From Anaerolineae bacterium (GTDB lineage: Bacteria; Chloroflexota; Anaerolineae; 4572-78; J111), in assembly GCA_022071955.1 (NCBI GenBank), contig JAJVIM010000001.1:124001-188000 (forward strand): DNA of 64,000 bases, read 5' to 3'. The stretch's first letter is position 1. Every line of letters starts with the position of its first letter. A program made the position numbers and the translations under genes. The notes below the pieces were generated by a model. It was not told the origin of the DNA and did no database searches. It worked only from the letters and a program-made list of their open reading frames with translations. Shown here piece by piece: positions 35,501 to 42,526 of the stretch.

Positions 35501-35573
35501 ACACCCGGATATGCTGGATCGAGTGATTCAGATGCTGGTGGATAAGTTGGCCGCCGCCGGAATAGCCGGCTAA
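32526..35573 (+). CDS. PIG-L deacetylase fused to C-terminal cyclic-nucleotide-binding domain
   Basis: A 1015-residue protein. Residues ~25-270 form a PIG-L/LmbE hydrolase with AHPDDED (31-37), the GEGGQNRIGPER block and the HGHHQAVG ligand region (150-157). The middle (~375-640) has beta-sandwich segments (FDVPDDWQIVPVDREGAS, VLRVETPPGWQVEPAEVRLV), NPCBM/NEW3-like; ~650-870 resembles a GATase-like/ThuA-like Rossmann region (FDAIIVGPNAYLMND, GGTLLVQYQGYGY). The last ~130 residues are a cNMP-binding domain (EMFIIVQGEVEII, phosphate cassette GEMEVLGKGFRTAAMRA with Glu and Arg retained). No signal peptide is evident. bshA follows by 7 bases, so a role in thiol-conjugate hydrolysis under second-messenger control is an attractive but unproven inference. 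Confidence 0.8.
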   Translation: MTTYDTPQKNIDLIYRLRGLGMAGAILHIGAHPDDEDVGLMATMARKFGQRIVYWSATRGEGGQNRIGPERNEALGVYRTWESLDARAVDGGEALFGPFFDFGFSKSGEETLAKWGGAELVTQEIVRAIRMVQPQIVIGRWTGDPASDGHGHHQAVGAVTAAAFAAAGEPARFPALGLAAWQPQKLFYSTGGDWQPGEEGGKFGARNPEFERDGFVRLNSGEFDPIANRTYQEQAWIGFNSHKTQAMGFVPEKERFFYYYRRAESRVPVGEGLKPDFYDGLDATLTALAHYPGGGSAALHSRLEAVKEKAQAALAQFRADDAAQAGTSLLEGATLLRSLRAELAAEALAETARQALVGYLRRKQRDFEETAAQCLGFELECLADYARVTPSQQFRVTTRFWNPRNIHLRRAEFTFDVPDDWQIVPVDREGASERPNRPEAVYDITVSAQAPLDCPYWLIQPRDGFRYRWPQGDPAGLPFGQPLVQLKCEVALGEHELTLSAPAIFREGFPGGFRELPVAVVPPISLQPKVSQEILQVSAEAQTVELQAVAYSNMEWLGVEGVLRVETPPGWQVEPAEVRLVLGQVGDMRTVNFRVTIPQHTPAGVYPLRYVVHCGGREYDVVLKPVRMGAPGLPRQPDESTCIREQFITTPAVNQVHLIDVAVTPGLKYGYIQGAAEDVLTALRHFKLDIYVISDDELGYIDLEQFDAIIVGPNAYLMNDALRKNATRLPRYVEQGGTLLVQYQGYGYQRDEFVPYPFKYSQPHDRVTFEDAPVTFLQPEHFLFHQPNKITAADFEGWVHDRGMYFFGQWDKRYTPLLACNDPGESPKAGGLMITSYGRGTYIYAAYSFFRQMPAGVPGGFRLFANLLATPMALILARAEFLKKVSLFAFMNEAQLQTVARIMAEQWAKNGMYLCHQGDEGGEMFIIVQGEVEIIKETKYKPDQIIYVAKAGEAIGEMEVLGKGFRTAAMRARGDIQLLTIQGVHFRELMHQHPDMLDRVIQMLVDKLAAAGIAG

Positions 35574-35580
35574 CCTGCCC

Positions 35581-36762
35581 ATGCGAATTGGAATTATGTG
35601 TCTGGCCAGTTTTGGCGGCAGTGCGCGCATCGCCACCGAATTGGCCACCGAACTTTCCCACCGGGGTCACACCGTTCACCTGTTCACCCGTACCCCGCCG
35701 TTTGACAACGAGCGGTATCGCAACAGGCGGCTGATCCTGCACACCGTGTCGTCCAGCCGGGAAACGGACCAGCACCCGGCCAAACTGGATAACGATTGGC
35801 CGGCCGACGTTCAGCGGCGCTATTTATCGCAAATTCTGGATTGTATTGTCACCAACGGGCTGGATGTGCTGCATTTTCACTACGCCTTACCGTTTGCGTT
35901 TGTAGCCGCGCAAATCAAGGATCATTTGGGGTGGGCCGCGCCGCTGCTGGTGGGCACGCTGCACGGCACCGACGTGAGCAACTACGGCCGCAACCCGCTG
36001 GTCGCCCCGCGATTGGCCCGCGCTCTGCGCCGGCTCGATGGCCTGACCACGGTTTCGCATAGCCACGCCCAACTGGCCGCCGACTATTTTCACCTGCCCG
36101 CCCGGCCGCACATCATCCCCAATTTTATCGACCTGTCCAAATTTCAACCGGCTGCCAACGGCAAAACCAACGGTCATGCCGCAATCCGCCGGCCAAGAAT
36201 TGCCCACGTGTCCAACTTTCGGCCGGTGAAAGACACGCCCAGCGTGGCCGATATTTTTGTCCGCCTGCGCCAGCACGTTGATGCCGAATTGTGGCTCATT
36301 GGCGAAGGGCCGGATATGCCCCAGGTACAGGCCGCGCTGCGGGAGGCCGGAGTGGAGCAGCACGTACGCTACTGGGGCTTGCAGCAAGATGTGGGCCACA
36401 TTTTGGCCCAAACTGATTTGCTGCTGATGACCAGCCGGGCCGAAAGTTTTTGCCTGGCGGCGCTGGAAGCGATGGCCTGCGGTGTGCCGGTGCTCTCCAC
36501 GCGTGTGGGTGGCCTGCCGGAAGTGGTGCTCGATGGCGTGACCGGCGCGCTCTTTCCGGTGGGTGATCACGACCTGGCCGCCCGCCTCGGCGCCGATATT
36601 TTGGCCAACCCCTTCCAGTTGCAGGCGATGCGGCTGGCCGCGCTCAGACGCGCCGCCCACTTTAGCAGCCGCCAGGTTGTGCCCCGCTACGAAGCCTACT
36701 ATCGCTCGTTACTCAAAACGCACCGGTCGTTCCCGGTGGCTGTTACTGCGGCGCGGCTTTAA
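35581..36762 (+). CDS. bshA: BshA-type GT4: GlcNAc-malate synthase
   Basis: A 393-residue GT4 enzyme. The N-terminal part, MRIGIMCLASFGGSARIATELATELSHRGHTVHLFT, followed by LDVLHFHYALPFA and GTLHGTDVSNYG, matches the BshA signature (GGSGVVATELG and HYAIPHA in characterised members). HVSNFRPVKDTP and the donor block ESFCLAALEAMACGVPVLSTRVGGLPEVV give a complete EX7E. It joins UDP-GlcNAc to L-malate, the first step in bacillithiol synthesis. It sits 7 bases after the PIG-L/cNMP fusion gene. A bshC-like gene follows after a MITE-like insert. Confidence 0.88.
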   Translation: MRIGIMCLASFGGSARIATELATELSHRGHTVHLFTRTPPFDNERYRNRRLILHTVSSSRETDQHPAKLDNDWPADVQRRYLSQILDCIVTNGLDVLHFHYALPFAFVAAQIKDHLGWAAPLLVGTLHGTDVSNYGRNPLVAPRLARALRRLDGLTTVSHSHAQLAADYFHLPARPHIIPNFIDLSKFQPAANGKTNGHAAIRRPRIAHVSNFRPVKDTPSVADIFVRLRQHVDAELWLIGEGPDMPQVQAALREAGVEQHVRYWGLQQDVGHILAQTDLLLMTSRAESFCLAALEAMACGVPVLSTRVGGLPEVVLDGVTGALFPVGDHDLAARLGADILANPFQLQAMRLAALRRAAHFSSRQVVPRYEAYYRSLLKTHRSFPVAVTAARL

Positions 36763-36823
36763 AGCGCCGCACAATTTACTTTTGCGGTTTTGCAAAGGGT
36801 TCGTAAAAGAATAACTTCCGTTA

Positions 36824-36913
36824 TGTCATTCTGAGCGAAGCGAAGAATCTCTCAAATCGTGGCCCATTTAAGCCGATAACCTGGAGACTCTTCGCCTTCG
36901 GCTCAGAGTGACA
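36824..36913. repeat. MITE-like dispersed palindromic element
   Basis: Begins TGTCATTCTGAGCGAAGCGA and ends in the imperfect inverse TTCGGCTCAGAGTGACA, about 90 bases in all. I recognise the TGTCATTCTGAGCGAAGCGAAG terminal sequence type (given here in parts) as a palindrome that recurs in many bacterial genomes. It is inserted between bshA and the bshC-like gene and encodes nothing. Confidence 0.65.
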
Positions 36914-36954
36914 TTTCGGGGCGCGGGAACTTATATTTTTACGGACCCAAAGCA

Positions 36955-37000
36955 CGTAATGCGCAATGCGTAAGGATTTTTTTACGCATTACGCATTACG
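36955..37000. repeat. Intergenic hairpin of ACGCATT words
   Basis: CGTAATGCGCAATGCGTAA (36955-36973) pairs with TTACGCATTACGCATTACG (36982-37000) with one mismatch and an 8-base loop. Same style as the inner stem at 17311-17353. Immediately downstream the bshC-like gene begins, so effects on its translation are possible. Confidence 0.6.
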
Positions 37001-37043
37001 CGATGTTTGATTGATTTTACACAACATACCAACGGACCCAATT

Positions 37044-38171
37044 ATGCAACCCATCACCGAATTCATTCAATCCCCCGCCGGCCGGCAATTTTTAGAGTCA
37101 AACGGCGTTTACATCGACCGGCCAACATTTGAGGCTCAGTTACGCCTGCCGCTTGAGCCGGATTTGGCCGCGGATTTGGGCCAGCCCGGCAAAAAACTGG
37201 TCTGTTCCGGCCAGCAAATTTACGTTGATTACCGGCAGTCAGTATTGAGCAAAGTGGAAATTTTGCGCGATATGGCCGGCCGCAGCGATCTGTTTGGCTT
37301 CTTTTTGTGGGTCGATACCGACCGTTCCGGCTCCGACAATTTGATCACTAAATTTGCCTGGCCCAACTTCAGCAAAAAAGGGCCGATCACCATTATGCCC
37401 TCGCGCACCCGCGAGGTGGAGGCCCGCTTTGCCGAAATTGAAGACGAGCGCCTCGCCAGCGCCATCGACAAGTTGGAAACCTACCTGCGCCAATACGCCA
37501 AACCGCACAAAGGGGCCAAAGAACGCTTTATGCAGTTGCGTTCAATTTTTATGGGGGAAAATCATCACACTCTGGGCGAGTTCAATTTGCGCCTGACCAA
37601 TTTTTTGCTGGAGCAGGTGTACGATTACGTGCCGCCGGCGCGGTTGCTGTCGCAGATGCTTGGCCAGCCGGCCATCCTCGCCGAAATTGAACAGTTTGTG
37701 AACGCCCTGCCGGAGGCGCGGCAAGTGTTCAACGAGACCATCGAAACCGTGGCCGGTCACGGCCTCGATCCCCAGCTTTCACCGCTGGACGAGCACTATT
37801 TGCCCCTTTTCTTTTCCTGCCAGGCCGATGACCAGCGGCTGCGGCTGTATCGGTACAGTGAAAACGGCGACCATTTTGCCGGCGGGCGCTGTCGCTGCGG
37901 CCAAACCTACAGATTTCACCTGGGCCAGCGCCGGCTTTCGCTGGCCGAAATTGCCCAAACCGGCCGCTGGAGCCCCGATGTTTGCTTTCCCATTTATTTT
38001 AACGACCGGGTGAGCGGTTTTGTGGCCGGCAAAAGTTCCGGCATTTATCTGATGGTGCTGGGGGCGGTGATGCGCCGGGTGCTGGGCAAATCGCCGGTGC
38101 CGGTGCTGCTGCCCACCCGCCTGGCCGCCGCCGAACCGGACAGCCTGCTGTACAAATATATGACTCAGTAA
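37044..38171 (+). CDS. Compact BshC-like putative cysteine ligase
   Basis: A 375-residue protein that I match by hand to BshC, the ligase adding Cys to GlcN-malate. Landmarks: LVCSGQQIYVDYRQSVLSKVEIL resembles the GQQ-x-K nucleotide-site stretch; FGFFLWVDTDRSGSDNL resembles the PVFWVAGEDHD block; PLFFSCQADDQRLRLYRYSENG resembles the LFYEYEDERFLI region; and WSPDVCFPIYFNDR then FVAGKSSGIYLMVLGAVMRRVLG resemble the C-terminal core strand-helix unit. BshC is usually ~540 residues, ending in a long coiled coil that is missing here. A CRCG motif is present and might bind metal. Chosen start ATG 37044; TTG 37011 is the alternative. The family call needs a profile search. Confidence 0.58.
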   Translation: MQPITEFIQSPAGRQFLESNGVYIDRPTFEAQLRLPLEPDLAADLGQPGKKLVCSGQQIYVDYRQSVLSKVEILRDMAGRSDLFGFFLWVDTDRSGSDNLITKFAWPNFSKKGPITIMPSRTREVEARFAEIEDERLASAIDKLETYLRQYAKPHKGAKERFMQLRSIFMGENHHTLGEFNLRLTNFLLEQVYDYVPPARLLSQMLGQPAILAEIEQFVNALPEARQVFNETIETVAGHGLDPQLSPLDEHYLPLFFSCQADDQRLRLYRYSENGDHFAGGRCRCGQTYRFHLGQRRLSLAEIAQTGRWSPDVCFPIYFNDRVSGFVAGKSSGIYLMVLGAVMRRVLGKSPVPVLLPTRLAAAEPDSLLYKYMTQ

Positions 38172-38269
38172 TGTGTTGTTCCGCTGAAACCGGTTCCCCG
38201 TGTTTGCCGATTTTCGTTCTCGAGGTATGATTTCGGCTTGTGAAATTTTTCAATTTGCCTCGGGAACCG

Positions 38270-39436
38270 ATGACTAAATTCACAACAATCTGGAGCAGTT
38301 TGGTCTTGTTTTTTGGGGTGATATTGGCCGGCTGTGGCGCGGTTGAACAACCCGCTCAAAGCGCCGGGGTGATCGCAACAAAGCCGCTGGCCACCGCTCC
38401 CAGCCGCACCGCCACGCCGACTCCCACCGCCTCTCCCACACCGACGGTCACTCCAACGCCAACGACCACCGGCACCCCCACCCCAACACCCACGCCCACG
38501 CTCGATCTGGCCAGTTGCAATGCGGCCGGCTGCGGCGCGGCGGCGGTTCCGCTGCCAACGGTTGAGTACAACGACAACATGCTGCTTACCCTGCAAACAC
38601 CCCAGCGGCGCAAATGCCCGGAATGCCCCGCCAACGAGAAAATGTCGGCCAAAGAGCTGGATGCGCTGGTGCACGCCGACCCGGCCACGCTGGAGCAACT
38701 GCTAACCATCGCTACCTCGCAGCAGCCGTACCAGATTGCGCCGGGCATTGTGTACATCGTCGTTGACGCGGTGCACTACGTGGTCATCGATTTGAAAGAG
38801 GCCGGTTACGTGCTGCGCAACATCATCCCGCCCATCCCCGACCCGGAAACGCAGGCCAACATCAGAATCACGCCGTCGTACTGTTTCCGGCCAGAGTCGC
38901 TGGTAGTGATGACCGCCGATTACCACGGGCTGGTCAGCTCAAACAAAACCGAAACCGGCCGTGAGATGTTCTTTCACCTGGGGCGCTCGGCTCTGTTTCA
39001 ACTGGACGGCCGCTTTGACATCGATGTAATCCGCGAGCACAAAGATTTTAAACGCACCGCTATTTCCTGGGGGGCCGGGCCGATTTTTATGTGGAACGGT
39101 AAATTTGATTACAACCCGGAACAGGAGTGGTTTACCAGCGATAACCTGGAACATTACCGCGATACGCGCTGGGGCAAAACCATCGCCGCTTTATCCGACG
39201 ACCGGCGTTACCTGTTTTTGAGCGTAACTTACGGCATTACCCTGCGCCAGTACGCCACCAAAATCACCAAATTTGCCGAAAAATGGGGTATTAAAATTGA
39301 CCGGGCCATGATCTTTGACGGCAACGAAAACGCCTACATGGCCATTCGGCTGGGCGATTATATGGTGCCGCTGCTGGGCATTGAAGAACCGTTGATTGTC
39401 AACTGCCTGGCCGTGGAAAAGGCCGTCAGGCGCTGA
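38270..39436 (+). CDS. Lipoprotein with phosphodiester-glycosidase-like (NAGPA) domain
   Basis: The 388-residue protein begins with MTKFTTIWSSLVLFFGVILAGC, a lipoprotein signal with lipobox LAGC, then a Thr/Pro-rich linker of about 45 residues (TPTPTASPTPTVTPTPTT and similar). The C-terminal ~250 residues look like the NAGPA/DUF2233 fold: AISWGAGPIFMWNGK, a LSDDRRYLFLSVTYGITLRQYATKI unit and DRAMIFDGNENAYMAI in place of the typical LDGGGSS. The Gly-rich acidic site is altered to DGNEN, so activity is uncertain. ATG 38270 is chosen over GTG 38240 because it starts directly at the signal. The gene converges with cofD and overlaps it by 11 bases. Confidence 0.65.
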   Translation: MTKFTTIWSSLVLFFGVILAGCGAVEQPAQSAGVIATKPLATAPSRTATPTPTASPTPTVTPTPTTTGTPTPTPTPTLDLASCNAAGCGAAAVPLPTVEYNDNMLLTLQTPQRRKCPECPANEKMSAKELDALVHADPATLEQLLTIATSQQPYQIAPGIVYIVVDAVHYVVIDLKEAGYVLRNIIPPIPDPETQANIRITPSYCFRPESLVVMTADYHGLVSSNKTETGREMFFHLGRSALFQLDGRFDIDVIREHKDFKRTAISWGAGPIFMWNGKFDYNPEQEWFTSDNLEHYRDTRWGKTIAALSDDRRYLFLSVTYGITLRQYATKITKFAEKWGIKIDRAMIFDGNENAYMAIRLGDYMVPLLGIEEPLIVNCLAVEKAVRR

Positions 39437-40370
39437 CCCCGGCAAAATCCAGCACTTCACGGGCCAGCGTTACCCGCCCTTCATTGCTGGTCATTATAGT
39501 GCCGGTAACCAGCGCCCGCAGCCCCAGATCGGTGATGGCGTCCTGGTGCGTTTCGTCCAGGTGGTCCAGCACAAAGCCGGAGAGCACCTCGCGCAGGTAA
39601 CGCGCCACCCCCACCGGCGACACCTCCATACCGAGTTCGGTCATAATTTTGGCCGCCGGTCCTTTGAGCGCCTCGCCTTTAACAATGGGCGAAACCGCAA
39701 TTTTGGGCGCGCGGCTGGCCGCGATAATCCGGCGCAGGCTGGGCATGGCCAAAATAGGGGCAATGCTGAGCAGCGGGTTGCTGGGGCAAAAAATAATGGC
39801 GTCGGCGCTGCGCACCGCGGCAATTACCTCGCGGCCGGGCTGGGCCGTGTCCGCCCCATCGTAACGGATGGCTTTGACCACCGGCTCGCAGCGCAGTTTG
39901 ACAAAGTACTCCTGAAACGGCAGTTCTTCGCGGGCTGTTTCCACTACGGTGCGCACCGGCTCCTCGCTCATCGGCAAAATGGGGTGACGCACCCCCAACC
40001 GGCGGCACAATTCTCTGGCCACCCAATTGTAGGGATAGCCCTCGCGCAGCCATTGGCTGCGCAGCAGGTGCGTGGCCAAATCCCTGTCGCCAAGTTGAAA
40101 CCAGGTTGGCCCGCCGTAGCGCGCCACGCCGGCCAGCACGTTCCAGCTTTCGTCCTTTAGCCCCCAACCGGTGGCCGGGTTAGCCAGATTAGCCAGCGTG
40201 TACATCACTGTGTCCATATCCGGCGAAATGTGCAGCCCCAGATGCTCAAAATCGTCGCCGGTGTTAACAATGATGGTCAACCGCTCCGGCGGCAGCAGTT
40301 GGGCCAGGCCGTAAGCCAGTTTTGCACCACCCACGCCGCCCGCCAGCGCGACAACATTTGCAGCCGTCAT
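39426..40370 (-). CDS. cofD: 2-phospho-L-lactate transferase (F420 synthesis)
   Basis: A 314-residue protein opening with [21 protein letters not shown], the CofD nucleotide loop, followed by [36 protein letters not shown] and [15 protein letters not shown], all diagnostic of CofD rather than YvcK. CofD joins the 2-phospholactyl group to FO in coenzyme F420 synthesis. No other cof or fbi gene is in the window. It is the last gene of a minus-strand operon and lies 9 bases after the DUF1028 gene. It overlaps the end of the convergent lipoprotein gene. Confidence 0.93.
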   Translation of the reverse strand: MTAANVVALAGGVGGAKLAYGLAQLLPPERLTIIVNTGDDFEHLGLHISPDMDTVMYTLANLANPATGWGLKDESWNVLAGVARYGGPTWFQLGDRDLATHLLRSQWLREGYPYNWVARELCRRLGVRHPILPMSEEPVRTVVETAREELPFQEYFVKLRCEPVVKAIRYDGADTAQPGREVIAAVRSADAIIFCPSNPLLSIAPILAMPSLRRIIAASRAPKIAVSPIVKGEALKGPAAKIMTELGMEVSPVGVARYLREVLSGFVLDHLDETHQDAITDLGLRALVTGTIMTSNEGRVTLAREVLDFAGVSA

Positions 40371-40379
40371 AATTTCCTC

Positions 40380-41255
40380 CTACCCGCCAAACTTGTTAAA
40401 CAGAAAATCGACTACCTGCCGGTCAATCATGTCACCGTCGCCGGGCCAGCGCTCTTCCAGATTTTCCATGCCGACCAGTTTGCGCAGCGCCTTGCGCGCC
40501 GGTTCGTCAAACGAGTTGGCCGGCGGGCCGGCCAGATGGCCGGTTTTAACCAGCAACTCCTGCACCTCGCGGTTAATACTGGCCAGTGGGATGAGATCAT
40601 TGGGGTCGGGCTGGCCAAAATAAAGGTGGTGCAGCGCCACCAGTTCGGTCAATTTGTCAATGGGCGTGGGGTGGTCGTCAACCCGCAAATCTAAATATCG
40701 ATCTGTGTTGCCGCCGTAACCGCCGTTGGGCCGCACCACCAGCACCCCGGCCGCCTGCCGCCCGCGCTGGTCGCCGCCCGCGGCCTGGCCTGCCGCCAAC
40801 GCCGCCACCAGCCAATCGGCCAGTTCGCCCGGCCCGCGCCGCGCTGCGGTAAAAGTTTGGGCCATCGCCTCAATGGTGCCGGGGTGCAAAATATTACCCT
40901 GGCAGGCAAAGCCATCGCCCACAATGTGGCCGGCCCACTCAAAGCACTCCGCGCCGGTAAACGCCGCCGCATTGCCAAAGCGGTCAACCACACCCACCTG
41001 CCGCGATTCGCGTTGCGGGTCATCGCGGGTGAGCGCCGCGATAACTTCAGCGGCGGGCATGCCCCCGGCCATCAGCGACAGCCCCTGCGGGCCATAAGCC
41101 AGGTTGGCAAACGATTGGGTGGCCACTGCGCCGGCATCGGCCTGTGCCCATGAGACCACCGCCGCGCAAGCCAGAAATTTGGATTGGACGGCCACGCCCC
41201 ATTCCTGCCGGGCGGGGTCAAATGCTACAATTGAAAAGGTTGCAATCGGTTGCAT
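40380..41255 (-). CDS. DUF1028 family putative Ntn-hydrolase
   Basis: A 291-residue protein with the DUF1028 hallmarks: TFSIVAFDPARQEWGVAVQSKFLACAAVVSWAQADAGAVATQSFANLAYGPQGL, of which the S-K-F-x-A and WAQADAGAVATQS segments are conserved, and VVDRFGNAAAFTGAECFEWAGH with GDGFACQGNIL. Members are thought to be Ntn-type hydrolases or amidases, with no firmly fixed substrate. A C-terminal peptidoglycan-binding-like extension is possible (residues ~220-290). Its neighbours, a gamma-glutamyltransferase and an amino-acid exporter, suggest work on peptide or gamma-glutamyl compounds; this is inference. Confidence 0.85.
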   Translation of the reverse strand: MQPIATFSIVAFDPARQEWGVAVQSKFLACAAVVSWAQADAGAVATQSFANLAYGPQGLSLMAGGMPAAEVIAALTRDDPQRESRQVGVVDRFGNAAAFTGAECFEWAGHIVGDGFACQGNILHPGTIEAMAQTFTAARRGPGELADWLVAALAAGQAAGGDQRGRQAAGVLVVRPNGGYGGNTDRYLDLRVDDHPTPIDKLTELVALHHLYFGQPDPNDLIPLASINREVQELLVKTGHLAGPPANSFDEPARKALRKLVGMENLEERWPGDGDMIDRQVVDFLFNKFGG

Positions 41256-41265
41256 TGTTGTCTCT

Positions 41266-41727
41266 TTAAATCACCGGCCGCTGCCGCCGGAAGAGCAGGT
41301 TTGGCACCGCAATACCAATGGCGATGCCGCCCAAAATCAGGGCCGCTTTGGTAGCAAAAACTACCGTTTCAATCAATAACGGGCTGCCGGTGCCAAGGTG
41401 GGCCAGTTCAACCACGCCCATCATCGCCTTAAACGCAAAACTGCCCGGCACCATCGAAATGACGCCCGGCACGGTGAACACCGGGGTCGGCGCTTTCCAG
41501 ATGCGGGCAAACAAAATCCCCAAAAAGCCGACCACTGTTGCGCCGGCCAGCACCGCCACCTCAATTTGAGCGCCCATTTCCAGGCAAAAGGCGCGCACCA
41601 GATAGCCCACGGCCGCACCGAGCGCGCAGGCGGCCAGCGTGCGGGTTGGCACGTTGAACAGCATCGCAAAACCCAGCGCCGCGATGGCCGGCCAGACTGT
41701 GTACTGCAAAAACCACCAGATTGTCAT
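41266..41727 (-). CDS. Threonine/serine exporter small subunit (ThrE C-terminal type, DUF3815)
   Basis: A 153-residue protein with four to five hydrophobic helices (FLQYTVWPAIAALGFAMLFNV, LAACALGAAVGYLVRAF, VAVLAGATVVGFLGILFA). VPGVISMVPGSFAFKAMMGV is the conserved DUF3815 motif, and the order of genes matches the split ThrE/YjjP-YjjB arrangement. Its ATG overlaps the stop of the large subunit gene by four bases (ATGA). The two probably assemble into an inner-membrane exporter for threonine, serine or small dicarboxylates. Confidence 0.85.
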   Translation of the reverse strand: MTIWWFLQYTVWPAIAALGFAMLFNVPTRTLAACALGAAVGYLVRAFCLEMGAQIEVAVLAGATVVGFLGILFARIWKAPTPVFTVPGVISMVPGSFAFKAMMGVVELAHLGTGSPLLIETVVFATKAALILGGIAIGIAVPNLLFRRQRPVI

Positions 41728-42524
41728 AGGCTGCTAATTCCCGTTAACGCCATTGCCATCAGTAACCCCAGGGCAATGGCCAGCGAAATGATCGCCCCGA
41801 TCAGGCCGCGGGCAATCCCAACCACCACGTATCCTTCAACAATGTCGTTGACTGCGTTGATCAGCGGCACGCCCGGCACCAGCAGCAGCACCGACGACAC
41901 CAGCGCCGTTTCCGGCTCGGCAATGCCGGGGATGCGGGTGGCGCTGCTGGCCAGTATGCCGCCCACAAACGCGGTAGCCACCACCACCAGCAGCGCGTTA
42001 AAATGACGGCGCGCCAGTTCCTGCCGGGCCACCATCGCTGTGCCCGCCGATAGCCAGGTAATGGCAAACACCGTCCAGTCGCCGCCAAACAGGCGGCTAA
42101 ACGCGGCGCAGGCCAGCCCAACCATCAGCGCCACCAGCCAGCGGTTGTAATGATGCGGCGTGGTGCTGATTCTGTGCAGTTCCGACCGCACCTGAAAGCG
42201 GTCCAGTTCGCCGCTTTCTACCCGCCGGCTGAGGCGGCTGATGGCCGAAACAATGGTCATATTGACCCCAATCCGCACCACCCGCCGGATTTTGGTCCGA
42301 AAGCCTTCGCCGCTGATGGCCGAAACGCCGATGTCACTGTACGAGACAAATACGTCCATCCAGTTGCAGCCGAGGGCAGTGCCCAGCCGGTGTACGGTTT
42401 CTTCAACTCGCTGGCTGTCTGCGCCGTGTTGCAGTAACAACTGGCCGCTCCACAGGGTCAGATCGATAATATCGGTGAGTTCAGTGTAACTTAACGTTGG
42501 TTTTTGTGTGTCTTGCTCTTCCAT
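41724..42524 (-). CDS. Threonine/serine exporter large subunit (DUF1212/ThrE N-terminal type)
   Basis: A 266-residue protein. The N-terminal cytoplasmic part has LWSGQLLLQHGADSQRVEETVHRLG, the conserved G-A-x-R/V-E-T-x-x-R-L element of DUF1212, then five transmembrane helices after residue ~125. The start ATG 42524 is two bases after the stop of the upstream gamma-glutamyltransferase gene; a longer frame begins at 42650 but would overlap that gene and adds an unrelated leader. Works with the small subunit encoded next as a proton-driven exporter (family knowledge). Confidence 0.85.
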   Translation of the reverse strand: MEEQDTQKPTLSYTELTDIIDLTLWSGQLLLQHGADSQRVEETVHRLGTALGCNWMDVFVSYSDIGVSAISGEGFRTKIRRVVRIGVNMTIVSAISRLSRRVESGELDRFQVRSELHRISTTPHHYNRWLVALMVGLACAAFSRLFGGDWTVFAITWLSAGTAMVARQELARRHFNALLVVVATAFVGGILASSATRIPGIAEPETALVSSVLLLVPGVPLINAVNDIVEGYVVVGIARGLIGAIISLAIALGLLMAMALTGISSL

Positions 42525-42526
42525 AA

